Assembly (NCBI RefSeq): GCF_000764305.2
Contig: NW_025946036.1
Coordinates: 310,001-374,000, forward strand
DNA from: Hyalella azteca
Taxonomy: Eukaryota; Arthropoda; Malacostraca; Amphipoda; Hyalellidae
DNA length: 64,000 bases
Reading direction: 5' to 3'
Positions within the stretch are counted from its first letter, which is position 1; every line of letters begins with the position of its first letter. The notes beneath the pieces were generated by a model, which was given only the letters and a program-made list of their open reading frames with translations, was not told the DNA's origin and did not search any database. This document shows positions 28,102-41,010 of this stretch, piece by piece. A program made the translations under genes and the position numbers.

Positions 28102-28309
28102 TTTTCTTAAATACCTGTTTCTTGTTGAAGGTAGGATGATTTAACAATAGCTTAATCTTCCTGCTTTGCTATTTCTTTCTCCATTGACACCAAAATATCC
28201 ACACGTGTAGGAACGAAAGAATTTAAGCTAGGCGCGAGTGTGCAACAGACTTGGCGGCGAATCAACGCGGCTTACGTTGAAACACGGGAGCTCACGTTGA
28301 AACACGNGA

Positions 28310-28520
28310 CTATATATGTTTCATGAGGCTGCACCCCAGCATGCTCTTACCTCCACACTTACCTGGACTCGCCCCCCGGAGGCAGCTAATGAGGCTGGGT
28401 TAGGTCCGGAAAGGTTTGTTCGGATGGCGAGTCAAGGTAAGTGTTGAGGTAGGTCCATGTGGTGCTGAAGACTATACTGGCCGGAGTAGTGGCCGCGGGC
28501 TTACGTACGGCGCCAATGGC
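28310..28520 (+). repeat. Dispersed repeat, family 2
   Basis: Phrases such as GGTCCGGAAAGGTTTGTT and AAGACTATACTGGC recur at 63840-64000, in reverse at about 62330-62430, and more weakly at 33560-33620. No coding content was recognised. A single N lies just left of it at 28308. Confidence 0.65.
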
Positions 28521-30787
28521 TTTAAACATTTAACTTCATTCGCTACTCTAACTTATGGCATGCTTGCGCACGAGAAGGAATACGGAAGTGATGATGGCAT
28601 GGCCGTATATGGGGCAATGCTGGCCACTAACATGCATGAAAATCGGAGGTTGCCCCGCGTGCACTCAAAACGGTAAGTCGGTGCTGCGATGTAGAGCAAT
28701 AAAGCGAGTTCTCTTAAGACTCGTCATATTAGGAGTGCCAATATACCTGCGCCATCACTGCCCTCGTAAATAAGGTAAGAACTTTTTCATTTTCTGAATT
28801 CTACCTAAATTAATTTCGGGCAAGTTTACGATGGAAATTTTTTTCATGATCTCTAATACAAATGAAAAATAACAATAATGTATTACAAGAAACTATTTCA
28901 TAAAAGGTACTATAAAAATTAAATCCATTTTCTTAAAAAAAAAACTTTCCGGTTCCAGCATATAATTTTCTGATGATTTCCGCGTGTTCATTTCCTGCAT
29001 GCTGCCCTAGCTGCGCGATTGCTGTCCATAGTGTTTTAAAACTCTGCAATTTAAAAATATGTATTTAGATCCCTCATCACGGCAGTACATAGATAATAGA
29101 TCCTAACAAATTTCAGCCCCGATGACGCAATTTGCATGAAACTAATCTAATTGTAATAGTGCACAACGGGGGATTAAAGAAGCTCTGAAACTACGGAAAG
29201 GATTACAAGGCACGGTCGAAATCCCTAACTTACCGAACAAAATAGAATATTTGACTATGCAGCACAAACTCATAAATTAAAGGAGGATATTTGAAAATTT
29301 ACTTGCGTTTCCTAGCAAATAATCCTTTCACAAAGCACATCTAAGAACAATTACTCACTTTAACTAAACTAGGCCTATATAATAAATATACGTTCAGAAG
29401 AAGTGCCCTTGTATACCATCAAAAGGAAGCCAATTAAACTAGTGAACTCTGAGCAGAGAGCTGCCTAGGAAAAACAGTATAACTTTAAATCCCAAGATGT
29501 AAGAAGTAATAACGATTTTTTATTCAAACTCATAATGTCCTCAGTTGTATTGAACAGCATTTACAACGTTGTGGTGGTATGCACTTTACGTCAAAAAAAT
29601 AATAAAATAAAAATATAATTATTGAATTCGGTATCTCTCAATTCGTCAAGACGCTAATCCTATAGAAGACATCCTCAACGGGAGAGATTATAAAGAGTAA
29701 ATAGCCAGATAAAAAGGCTAAGTAAAATTAAGAACCTATCGATTTCTAAATCAAGGACGATAAAAACAGTAAGCGTCGATAAGACAAGGTTTGATTTAAT
29801 GGATATAGCACCATTTCATTATCCTTAATTTGAAACAAAAAATATAGTGCACATCGTCTAACTATTAAGGCCACTTTCACACGGGCGCACGAAACAAATA
29901 AATAACTCTGATGATGAAGCACTAGTATGACTGAGATGGTTCCGCATGCCGGTGCATAGAAATAATTAAAAAAATTCACGGCATATTCCATCCGATTACC
30001 CAAATTTCTTTCTAACCTCTTTTGCGGTACTTCATCGGTCTAAATTTAGTTTTTCTCCGAAGGTTACCCGAACTCACTCATCCTTTGAACACGGCGATAT
30101 CATTCGTATAACATTGTATGCGAATAAAAAACTTGAGCTAAAATATCGATGAACTTTAGAGCAAACATACATCAAAGAACTATTCTGCGAAAAAATGGTG
30201 GAGAACTCCAGGAAAAGCTAGGGAGTTACGCGTCATTTCTGTAATAACACATTTTCACGACCTAAACGCTGTTATTTTTATAGAGTCGTAAAATAAAAAT
30301 TATTATGTTACAGTCTATCGGGATATGATAATGATCATATTTTACCACACATTTTACCACCGTAAGTCCATTGCCACCGTATAATGTTCAAGTAGGATCA
30401 TAATCACATATCTAGCTTAGCCACATCTAACCGTATTTCCTTATAAGTAGTCCATGTGAACAGTTATGCGAACACAAACTCATTTATATTGTAAAGTAAA
30501 TGTTATAAACACAATTTTGCACGGTTTAATTGTGCAAAAACAGTCGTATTTGAACACAATCAAAACGAATACGAGTACAATTAGAACAACAGTTTGATAT
30601 ATTCTTGCATTAGCACATTCACAAAACTTTAAAACTATTCTCCATACAGTCACTTGATTGTACAGTGGTGGCTTCCTCAGCAATGCAGCCACAGCCTCCT
30701 ACTTCGCATGGCGATCGCATAACTCGTTATCAGAGCTGCTGATGAACTCGTCGGCTCATAGACAGCGTTACTTACAAAGTTACTTCA
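28521..30787. other. Intergenic, no gene seen
   Basis: AT-rich DNA downstream of the arrestin-domain gene, whose 3' untranslated region must lie at its right end. Short open frames at 28416-28773 are repeat-derived. Confidence 0.5.
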
Positions 30788-33700
30788 TCATGGCAGGTTT
30801 TTCTTCTCTGGCTCACCGGCTCCAAGGTACTGAGGCTGCGAAGTGTCCTGGAAGTTATAGGACACGTAGTATGGCGTGAAGTTAGCTGGGGGTGCCGATG
30901 GAGCCATGTTGTCTTCAGGGTCGACCTTGTATGGGGCCGACTGGCCGCCACTAGACTGCACATGATCACTGGTCGCCATCGCTTGTTGGTATGTCGGCGG
31001 AGCTGCTCATACCAAAAAAACATGTCCAAAAGTCGAATAAAAGCCATCCTACTATTACTGTATTACATACGAAATATCTTTTATCTATAAACACCTACCC
31101 AGGTGAGTTTTATTGGAAATGATAATCGTGTATCTATAGCTCAATATTTTCGATGCCATGTCATACCATAATTTAAGTGTCTAATGATAAAAATCTATTT
31201 TTGAAACTGTTTTCAAACCTTATTTATGGTATAACTCGTCATTCCTACATATACGTCAACTTATTAAACACAGCTAAAGACAGAAATGTACAGTTTATTG
31301 GCTCATTAAACATCAATTTTCAGTGTTTGTTTTCAGTTACTCACGTATCTGCGGATACTGTTCCAGCCCAGGCATGGTAGCGAAACCTCCTGCAGCTGAG
31401 GTCGACGGCTGCCCACCTCCCGGAGGGTACGGGAAATTCATGGCCATCGAAGGGATTGTTGCGACGGGGAAGGCGTCTACCGTTGGGATGGTACCCACCG
31501 TTATGGGGAAGGTCATTTCCACGGCAGGATTTATTCCCTGCAGACTCACGAAGAACTGCCAATCAATTATAAATTGAAAAACTACAGAACGTTAGTCGCT
31601 CTTACTGCGGGGGAAAAATTATTTCATGCTGAAAATGATTCTACAGATAATGTTTGTTCACATACAAAACGTATATCTGAACTATACTAAACTTTCGATA
31701 AAAAATTCTCTTTACATGAAATATCAGCTCCAGTTCTTATATTCTTTACTCGGTCAAAAGCAGGATGTATTGCATTACACTCATCATTATGGAAGACTCT
31801 TGATTCAACGATCGAGACGTTAGGTGTTGAATCGATATGAAAGCGATAAAAATAAATTTCTACTATTTTTTGCACCTGATTCATAATGAAATTTAATTAT
31901 TAAATGAACTGATCTTACCTTCATTTGGTATTCGATGTCAATGATGTTACAGAAGGGAAGCGGGGAAGCAGGTGTTGGTGGGATCTGAATCTTCTCGCTG
32001 TTCCATGAGAGTTCCGAAACTTCGGTCACTTGAGGCTTGGTTATCTTGCTCAGGGTTCTGCTCTCGATCTGCATCCGCAAATCAGCTTTGTAGCACACGT
32101 TCTGAAAGGAAGTTATTGCTGGATGAACTTCAGTTTGCGTGGCAGTATCGTCAACTTTAGATTTTTGATGTGGATGAACAATAAAAATTTCCATGGGAAC
32201 ACTTTGCGTGATGGCAAATTTCGATAATTATGGGGATAATTAAATATTTAACAATTAATTATCGGATTAAAAATTCCTGCATCTCAGTAATTGGATAAGA
32301 ATTTGAGGAAAGCGATTGATTTTTATTTATGAAAACATCATATATACGGTACTTCGTCAATTTCGTACGAATTCACTTTTAGGCAAAACATCCACAAAAG
32401 GTAACTGCTATAGATAATTTTTTTCAAGTTTACAATTCTCACCATTCGAAGTTTTGCCCTGCAAGCTGTAATTTTCGATTTGGTATTGTTTTCAATTTCT
32501 GCGTCGATAAGAATAGACTCGCCAGGGACGTATCCGGTCTTGTTGAGGTGAACCATCACGCTGAGAGGTCCGCTCTTGCAGCACCAGCAGCAGAGTGCTT
32601 TCTCTTGGTGCTGCTGCTGCGTCATCTGCAGTTCATAATCAACCATGTAACTAAACGCATAAATATTAATCGCTTCTACCGTTCAGATGTTTATTCTAAA
32701 TCGTGGAATGGAGCTGAAATAAGTGGCTTTTCAAAAATAAAGCCTTTAAATTGCATGTCGTTTTGAATTGATTTGTATGAATTAAATATTGTCACATTAA
32801 CTCAACTTACCCTAGCAGTTGGATTGAGGTTGAGATCAACCAAAGAGTTGACGCTGTATGGCTGTGTCAGTTTAATATCTTTGAACATTTTTGTGGACTC
32901 GAGCTTGATTGTCATCTCATGCATCACTTTACCATGCGCGCCAACGAAAGAAGGTGGAATGTTGATTGGCAGTAAAAAACTGAATGGATATTTGGTGGGT
33001 CCCGGCGCCATTTCTTGAGACGGATCTGGCGAGGAATAACTTGGTTTAAAAATCGAATACCGGGTACATGGAGCACTTAGGCTGTTTCTTTCTCACAAAT
33101 TAATGCACAATTCTCAAGACATTGAAATTATTCTCTTCAGCTAAAAATTCTTTCATTAGATTTATTCGTGAATTCAAGTGGTTTTGCATAAAAGTAGACG
33201 AGACAAAACCCGTAAAACTAGGCATTTATGATCACCTGCATGACGCATATTTCTGAATTCTATTAAATTGTCGCTCTCATATTTCGATGTGCATTCCAGA
33301 GGCCCGCAATGTCAAACTTCACTCTTGCATACTATTTTCCATGAGCAAAAATACTACAGGGCAAAGTAGGCTTCGATGCTAATTGTTAAAAGATATTGGA
33401 ACTGTAAATTCATGGCCACTGTATAAACTTGTCGCACGTCATGGAATACGAGGCCATCATGACCCACTTCTATGAATACAAAACCATCATAATTGAGGTA
33501 ATCTGACCTCAATAGTTGCGGGATCGGCGCAAATAGGGGCGCGGCGAATAGGGGGGCGTGGGGCGGGCCATTGGCTAAAGGGAGCGGGAATTTAGGGTGA
33601 GTGTGGAGGTAGGGCTAAGTGGGCTTATATTCTGAGAAGTTGGGCATGATGGCTTTATATTCGAAGTTAAGCGTGATGTAAAGCGGGGCATGAAAAAAGC

Positions 33701-34692
33701 CTGTGTATTGGTAGCATCATTTTCGACGATACACGGCTTTTTCGACGATGGTTTACGGCTTTGTGGTTCATGCATAATGCAACTATTGGGTGCAGAGGCT
33801 GAGTATTGACTTCAGGGCTAGTTTTAGGAGATAAACTTGTGATTCATGCCAGTGAATGCGCACCCATAATCATATATCATATTTCTGATTGAGATCAAGA
33901 CATACCTGCCCAAAGCTGCATTTGACTCTCATAGTAGCGCTCCTGTGCAGAGTGAGTACGATGGTGGGTAGTATGCTTGCCATTGTGGTCACGCGTCGTC
34001 TCGCTAGTTGAGAACGAAACAGCCGCCGTGCCAATGAAGCCGATGGAGAGAGCTGTATAATTGAGGGACGCATGAACACCGTGACAGCGCTAAATGAATT
34101 TTATTCGAAAGTAAAGCATATCGTGAGCTCGGGGGTCAAAGAGGTAATACTTTAGATTAAGTGCATCCAAAAAAGGGTGTTTTTTCTTTAATTATATGTT
34201 TTTGGGGTGTAGATAAGGAATCTGAAACCCGTTTTTGGCGGTCGTCATCGGAAATTTTTAATGGAACCTGTTCCTAACTGGACCTAACCTGCGAGGTTTT
34301 CGTCGATTGGCTAGGTTTTTCCGGCCGCCGGACGGACTCCAAACATAGAAAAAAACCTAGCCGATCAACGAAAACCTCGCAAGTTAGGTCCAGTTAGGAA
34401 CAGGTTCCATTAAAAATTTCCGATGCCGACCGCCAAAAACGGATTTCAGATTCTTCAAAGATTTTCGAACTTCAATGGCAATGCGCGGATATCTAACGGA
34501 AGAGGCAAGCTTACATATATAAAGTACTGCTTGTGCATCATGTAACGCTAAAGTTACCAGTGGACGCCATGGAATCTTACTTTTGCACTTGATCTTGCTT
34601 TTGTGCTGGACCTGGACGTGTCCTGTGATGGTCTGGCCAGGAAAGTACACCAACGTTGGCTGGTCCATCAGCAGGGCGATTCTAGGAGCCAT
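30788..34692 (-). CDS. Arrestin domain-containing protein (ARRDC2/3-like alpha-arrestin)
   Basis: Exons on the minus strand: 34692-34581, 34052-33906, 33025-32811, 32625-32443, 32101-31919, 31555-31345, 31002-30788. GT-AG introns and phases join to 421 aa (human ARRDC3 414). Alpha-arrestins are adaptors that bring NEDD4-family ubiquitin ligases to membrane cargo. The arrestin N domain is about residues 1-158 (GQTITGHVQV, IGFIGTAAVSFS, YPFSFLLPINIPPSFVG) and the C domain about 160-320 (KALCCWCCKSGPLSV, NKTGYVPGESI, IDIEYQMK, FPITVGTIP). The tail has one PPPTY motif near residue 352, a WW-domain ligand, where human ARRDC3 has two PPxY motifs. That motif is built across the last splice junction (C|CT). 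Exon 2 has no ATG and was found by phase and homology. The precise paralogue is uncertain. Confidence 0.93.
33026..33905 (-). other. Arrestin-domain gene intron 2
   Basis: A 0.88-kb intron. About 33560-33620 carries a weak copy of dispersed repeat family 2, and the phrase CCATCATGACCCACTTCTAT is loosely repeated nearby. Confidence 0.5.
34215..34456. repeat. Long foldback inverted repeat in arrestin-domain intron 1
   Basis: Two arms of about 105 bp pair across a loop of about 30 bp (34321-34350). The left arm starts GAATCTGAAACCCGTTTTTG and the right arm ends CAAAAACGGATTTCAGATTC. Mismatches are few. The shape fits a foldback MITE; transcribed in the intron it would form a long double-stranded RNA hairpin. 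Confidence 0.9.
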
Positions 34693-36526
34693 TTTGGCTT
34701 GCGTTCGAATTATTCAATATTTGACTCACTGTGAAAAAAAAGTTATTTCTTATTCACTCCATCATTGGAGGACCCAGCTGCTTGAATCAAGAAACAATGC
34801 AATTTAGGCCGTTCCAACAGCGTTCAGAAACAACATTAGGACTATTTATTCTCTTCAATAAGGTATAGCCTACACAGAAGTCCAAATTTTACCAAGGATT
34901 TATTGTTAATTTATATTTTCGTTCGTCTGATTAATACCTTTCATAATATTTTTTTAACCGCTGCAATTCCTGATAAAAACAATTAATAATTGTATCTGCA
35001 TTGAGGTATTTGTATTTGGTCTGTCCGGCCAAAATCCCCATTTCTTCCCAAAATACATTATGGAGATAAACAATTGTACAACTGATCATTTAGCTGTAGT
35101 TTGAGAAAAACTGCCTTCCTTGAATGATTTTTAGTTCAAGTAAGATCTCAAAATGACATATAACTAAGAAATGACATCATGTCTCCAACGGTATGGAACT
35201 ATGTTGATTTAAATATAGTCTACGACACATATTGGTTTTAAGAAACAGAAATTACATGTATAGGTATAGTGGATAATCTTGACGAAGTGACCAGCGAAAA
35301 CGAATCAGAAGCCAGAGCGAATAAATAAGATTTCTGCACTTTTTTCAATCCACTGTATAACAAAATCTTACCATAAATGTTCATTCATACATTAATAAAC
35401 TGCGAATTAAGTAGCTGACCGTAACAATTGCTCAGTAAAGCGATAAAACAAATTCACGAATCAGTTCCAAGATCTTATCTGTGGTGAGCACACTGAACGA
35501 ACTTCTGACACTTAGTCATGTCAGCTCTTGGGTTCATTCCAGTCTAACTTTACTGTGACACGTTTTCTTCAATTAACATTTCTTTTTACAGTTGCCATAG
35601 CAGTAGTTCACGATAAATACATAAATTGTAGAAAATTCAAATCCTTTTATAAGGTACATAGCTTGAATTTGAAAGATAAATAATCAACTTTCGAAAACTA
35701 GACACTGCAGAAAGCAACTACCGTGTACTGGACTAGCGCACTGGTCACTGTAAAGAATGAGCCCCTGTATCTGTACATTGTTGCGACCTTGCAGATAACT
35801 TTGAGATAAAAAGACGCCTTATCTAAATGTTTGCATCATGTGGAGACTACGTCATTGCTATTGATAGAAAGAATCTGGTATCAATACAAGTAATTTTAAT
35901 TTTTTTTTATTTCATTTTATTAAGCTTAGTTTCATTGCAAGCAGGTATAGAAAGGCCCGAAAACTGAAATTTCAGCGATCTCAAAAAAGAAAAAATTCAT
36001 TGGAAAAGTAAAACTTCATTAAAGAAAAAAAAATTTCCAAAAAATTCACTAAATGAAAATTGCATTAGAATAAAGAATATTGTATAACTTCCGGGTTTAA
36101 AATGCATTTGCAAGGAAAATCGAAAATTTTTTAAATTATTTCATGCCGATGATAATAATTAATTTTCGTGAATTCTTTTCTCACTCTCGTATAATATTAA
36201 GGACAAGATGATTATGAAGTCCATTGTAGAGATGGAAGTTTGCCCTCATGTTTGAGGATCCGAAAACTTCCAAAATGTATTCCGTTCTAAGTTCACCAAC
36301 TTAAATTGTTGTGAAAATAGACAATAATAACAGGATAACATTTTTGTGGCGACAGTCTAACCCTTAAACAGCTGAAGAAACATTTGTTGTTGACGAAAAG
36401 TTTTTTTTATTATTACTTCAATCCGTTATTATCGCAGCATTCATCTATTAACAATCTTCTGTGAACCATTCAATATTTAATCTATAATATATAGGAGGCC
36501 ATACAAGCGATCACGATCACACGAAT
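34693..36526. other. Upstream of arrestin-domain gene, no gene seen
   Basis: AT-rich DNA that should contain the promoter near its left end. Neither reading frames nor repeats were recognised. Confidence 0.5.
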
Positions 36527-36705
36527 GTGCGTATAACCAACACGGCGTAGCGTATACGAGGGTGCGTATAACCAACACGGGGNCGTGTACACAAGTGTGC
36601 GTATAACCAACACGGATTAGCGTATACGAATATACGAATGTGCGTATAACCAACACGGAGTAGCGTATACGAATATACGAATGTGCGTATAACCAACACG
36701 GGGTA
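36527..36705 (+). repeat. Minisatellite, 35/43-bp units, 5 copies
   Basis: Five copies of GTGCGTATAACCAACACGG start near 36527, 36562, 36597, 36640 and 36683. Spacing is 35, 35, 43 and 43 bases, the difference being an 8-bp block AATATACG. A single N at 36583 falls inside. Confidence 0.9.
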
Positions 36706-36721
36706 TAGAGAACGCCAATGC

Positions 36722-38026
36722 ACACACTTGGATCACCATGGTAAAGGACGAGGTCAGGTTCAATATCTTGAACTGCGATGGACTTCCGTTCTTCTAGTGC
36801 ACTTCCAGCCGTGATTCAGGCAACATGCATTAATAGTTCTAAAAAACAACATTTTTGAACCACATTTGTATTTCCATGGCTGATCATTTATGAAGAACTG
36901 TGTGAAGTTGTCTCGTCATTTTGTTCACACAAAACGGGTATAAGTTACGAAATTCAGACCAAATTTTTGTTACTAGAAATGATTTTGTGAATTAATCTTT
37001 CTCTGTAAGACTATGAACATACAAAAACTTTGTCTATTCTAATGATTATGTTTAATAAAGAATAAGGTTTGAGCTATTAAAATGAGAGACATAGCATTGA
37101 GACACCTCACTTGACACACCGCGTAGCACAGAAGCTCAGAATGTTCAGCACGACAGGCTTGCGTCCGCTCTTCACCATCGGTAATCTCTTTAAAATAATT
37201 AATTACAGCGGAATTTGAAGGAAGAAATAGGAAAAGAAATAGAATTATGATAATAATTGCATAATAACAGAAATATATGAATTGAGGTGAAATAAAAATA
37301 AGCAATAGCAGGAATAAAATTTATTCGATTTATCCATTTAGCCCCATTAGCAAATTATAAAAATACCATTCTCTTTATAATTTGTTCGCCCGTGTGTAAT
37401 ATAATTGCTGCGAACAGATTTTTTTCCGTTCAACCATAACAAAATTCCAAATATAACTAAATGTTGTAATTTTTTATTTTAGCATACAAACAGTATTAAC
37501 GCAATAATCAATGTACAACTAACTACCTACTCACCTTGTTTTTTCGCATTCACCTTGTGAATGCAATTTTATTAGAATTTTCAAGAGGATATTACTTTAA
37601 GTTGGCAAACATCGCCTGAAACAAGTGACTTGTTTTCATTACACAGAATTTGCATCTAAAGTTGCTAAGACAACGAGCAGTCCGTGCGTACGAAGCTATT
37701 GCCCACACTACCCTTCCTATCGTCACTCAATGCCTGTCTATCAATTTATATCCCGCATGCAGTTTTTCGGACATCGTCTCTATCCACGTCCCTACTTACT
37801 GTGTATCAATTACCAGTCCGACGATCGTCTCGGCTGAATCACCTAAGATCGGTCTAACGATTTAGAACAGTACGACCATCGTCTCGATGCAGGCCCCTAT
37901 AATAGCTAAACATCGAGTGTCATCAGTCTACCGATCGTTTCTAGTTCAATCCTTAACAGTTGTGTAATAATTATCAGTCCGAAGATCATCTCTATTTGCT
38001 TTCCTGATCATTTAATCCCTCCACAG
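36722..38026. other. Intergenic with degenerate repeat, no gene seen
   Basis: Between about 37680 and 38000 a loose repeat containing CGATCGTCTC or a close variant recurs four or five times. No coding family was recognised. Confidence 0.4.
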
Positions 38027-38172
38027 TGGGCATCGTATGTCTGTTGGCTGCTGTTGTATTCGTACCAGCAGAAGCGAGGTCGCCACGACAAGCGCCTGAC
38101 AACGCGGACTCGGGGAACTCAGGCGTCAGCGCCACGCAGAGCGGCGGCGCTGGCAAGGGCTTCTCCGTCAGC
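38027..38172 (+). CDS. Candidate exon of a small secreted protein
   Basis: After a good acceptor (CCCTCCACAG|TG) the frame reads GIVCLLAAVVFVPAEA, a convincing signal-peptide core, then RSPRQAPDNADSGNSG and SATQSGGAGKGFSV. Exon structure of this kind, with the start in a tiny upstream exon, is common in arthropod secreted proteins. I could not place the first exon or the donor: the frame runs directly into a minisatellite whose units share its 3' part. The family is not recognised, so no function is offered. Confidence 0.35.
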
Positions 38173-38700
38173 GTTTTCTGGTGGCTCGGGTTCGTAGATT
38201 TGCAGAGCGTACAAATAGCAAGGAGTTCGTGGGTTCCTCCGTTTTCTGGTGGCTTGGGTTCGTAGATTTGAAGAGCGTACCTATAGGCTGAGCTATAGCA
38301 AGGAGTTCGTAGGTTCCTCCGTTTTCTGGTGGCTCGGGTTCGTAGATTTGCAGAGCGCCTGACAACGCGGACTCTGGCAACTCGGGCGTCAGCGCCACGC
38401 AGAGCGGCGGCGCTGGCAAGGGCTTCTCCGTCAGCGTTTTCTGGTGGCTTGGGTTCGTAGATTTGCAGTGCGTGCATATAGCCAGGAGTTCGTAGGTTCC
38501 TCCGTTTTCTGGTGGCTTGGGTTCCTAGATTTGCAGTGCGTGCATATAGCAAGAAGTTCGTGGGTTCCTCCGTTATCTGGTGGCTTGGGTTCGTAGATTT
38601 GCAGTGCGTGCGTATAGCAAGGAGTTCGTAGGTTCCTCCGTTTTCTGATGGCTCGGGTTCGTAGATTTGCAATGCGTGCTTATAGCAAGGAGTTCGCAGA
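38173..38700 (+). repeat. 68-bp minisatellite carrying a copied coding cassette
   Basis: GTTTTCTGGTGGCTTGGGTT begins units at 38173, 38241, 38321, 38436, 38504, 38572 and 38640. Most spacings are 68 bases, one is 80 and one is 115. The odd unit includes a copy (38356-38435) of the exon segment at 38091-38172, with about three differences. The minus strand is open for 226 codons across the array by chance of unit composition. Confidence 0.85.
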
Positions 38701-38931
38701 TTTCTCTGTTTATGGAGGACCTTACCGTTTTTGGGAGTTGTACGGTCTTTTCTTAATTAGTGCATTTGAGAACAAAATATATTATCAAACTCAGTTATCC
38801 TTCTTATATGTCGTCAATGCTTACATATGCCAGAGGATTTTTGTACCGAGATACGAGTAGTCTAGAAATTTCATGGTCCTGTTACTTGAATTTCTGTACT
38901 CAATACTGATCAAGTATTTGGCATATTGCAG

Positions 38932-39047
38932 TTATCGCTCGAGTTATCGCACGTTTGGTAGCAACAATCGATGGTTCTACATCAAAACCAACCCTTACTT
39001 CTTCGTTGGACTCGGCCCGCTCGACAGACCAGGATTTGCAGACTACG
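38932..39047 (+). CDS. Candidate second exon, secreted protein
   Basis: Bounded by acceptor ATTGCAG|T and donor TACG|GTAAAC, the frame reads YRSSYRTFGSNNRWFYIKTN and then PYFFVGLGPLDRPGFADYG. The aromatic and Gly/Asn-rich composition is protein-like and unlike nearby noise. Joining it to the exon near 38.1 kb needs a donor leaving two bases, and I could not identify one, so linkage is a guess. Confidence 0.35.
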
Positions 39048-39405
39048 GTAAACTTCTTCACCTGATTTTTGATTGCTCTGTTAAAATCTCCAAATATTTT
39101 TTCAAAATCGTGAATTAAAATTATAACCTAATTTTTGTCATAATACATAAATTATTCAAGAATTTCGTACAGAGCGGGTTTTCAAATTCCAGCGGAGTAT
39201 GATTTTAAATAGAATAGGAAAATTCCAATAACCATACATGCAAAATTTATCAAGCAGTGACAGTTTTAATGAGTGAACTGTCCCATAAATTACATTTTGA
39301 GATTTTTCTTCCAAATAATAACCTTATGCTGGGTTAACCAAGATTCGCTGAATCTCGAGTGTCAGTTTCTCAACAATTTTCATCGTAAATATATTATATT
39401 AAGTA

Positions 39406-39604
39406 CATAGGGGCTCTCGCAGACCCTTGATGTAATGTAATGCATACATCAATGCAGAGTCCCCGTAATATAAGCAAACTAAGCAATATACTGTGCAACG
39501 TAAAGCTATATTAAGTCAGCACCTGAATTTAGATCGCAGCTTAAGCTGAATAAAAGCATTTAGTTTGCATTGCATTACATCAAGAGTCTGCGAGTGCTCC
39601 TATG
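39406..39604. mobile_element. MITE with TA target duplication (mariner-like), 199 bp
   Basis: Terminal inverted repeats of about 38 bp begin CATAGGGGCTCTCGCAGAC on the left and CATAGGAGCACTCGCAGAC on the right, continuing CTTGATGTAATG. Both sides are bounded by TA within GTAC, fitting a Tc1/mariner-type target. Confidence 0.7.
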
Positions 39605-40844
39605 TACTTTTTTATTACATTTCCAAAAATAGTTCTTAGAATCCATCTACGAGTTTTTTGTGTATTATGGAAATAATAAATAATTCGATGCTACATTTTT
39701 ATTCAAAAGTAATAAAAAGCAACTCATATACATTTACGATTTGCGTTCATGTTCAATTATTCAAGACTAAATATCATTTTTCTGATTGCTGTCTATGTAT
39801 CTCGATGTGAAAAAAATTACTCATTTATCCATTGATTTCGTTGTTACATCAGGCCAAAATATATTTCTTCTCACCCATATAATAATGGTCATATTAGTCT
39901 AAATGGTGCAACTTGAATAAAAAATTACTGCCTCATTAACATTGCTTGTTGGATGTCCTTTCATGTTTATAATGCTTGCAACGCCCGCTTCTTTGCCCTG
40001 CATTTGCCCTGCATCATTGACACAATCAGTTATACCATTAGGTATAATTGATTGTGTCAATATTAATTATTGCAAATTTATTGATTGTGTCAATATTAAA
40101 ATATATATTTACGTGGAAGAATGATCTATCCTTGGCTATATGCCGCGTATCGATGGGCAAAATTCCTATAGCAAGATCAAACCGCCAATTCACTTATAAG
40201 TTATAATGTCGACTTTTTCGAACCAATGTTTGGATTTTTCACACTTAAATTAAAGGTTCTTTACTCATTGATTGACCCAAAAAGCTTACTTGATGACAGT
40301 GGGTGCCAACTTGTATTAAGCACAGGAATAGTTTTGCCTTGGAACAACGTGAAAGCTTTTTAGAACACCTTTTAACTCATGAACAATTTCAGGGAGTCAT
40401 TCTTTATTGCATAATAATACCTATTAATATAATAAATATTAAAAATATATATTTTTAATATTAACAATATATATCATAAATATCTATTATATTACCAAAA
40501 TAATAATCACTAAGGATTACATAATAAAGCACATTTGAAACAGATGGCAGCCAGTACACTCCTACATATATACAGCATACTGGCTTATAATATGCAACTT
40601 ATTAGCATATCATATACAATAATATTATACTTTCAGTAAATAATTTGATAACGTCGGTTAATATTTATTTTTAGTGGTACGTGACGACTGTTCTTGACCA
40701 CAAAGAAGTACTTGCTAAAAAGATTATAAAGCATTGCCTAAAAGCATAAATTCAATATTGTTGAAGACTGTTGAGCGAGCACTGACCTCATTTTGACGAG
40801 ATAAACCAACCATTAACATGAAAAGCGTTCATACCACTGCAATA
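39605..40844. other. Intergenic, AT-rich, no gene seen
   Basis: It contains a short duplicated phrase TTGATTGTGTCAATATTAA (about 40045-40100) and a palindromic AT tract near 40430-40480. No genes were recognised. Confidence 0.5.
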
Positions 40845-41010
40845 ATTACCGCTAAAATTAAACGCATCGCATCTGGAGTATTACCACCAATAAAACCATA
40901 TATATAATATGAGTATCTGAAAATATAATTACCGCAAAAATTAAAGGCATCCCATTTAGAGTATTACCACCAATAAAACAATATATAAATAATATCAGTA
41001 TCTGAAAATA
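40845..41010 (+). repeat. Two-copy tandem repeat, about 83 bp
   Basis: ATTACCGC.AAAATTAAA to GTATCTGAAAATAT occurs twice, starting at 40845 and 40928, with several substitutions and small indels. Confidence 0.8.

Noticed and set aside
37992..38672. 226-codon minus-strand open frame with repeated QIYEPKPPENGG-like residues
   Set aside because: It spans a 68-bp minisatellite whose units lack stops on that strand, and unit length is not a multiple of three, so the reading changes frame from unit to unit. No start context or conserved domain.
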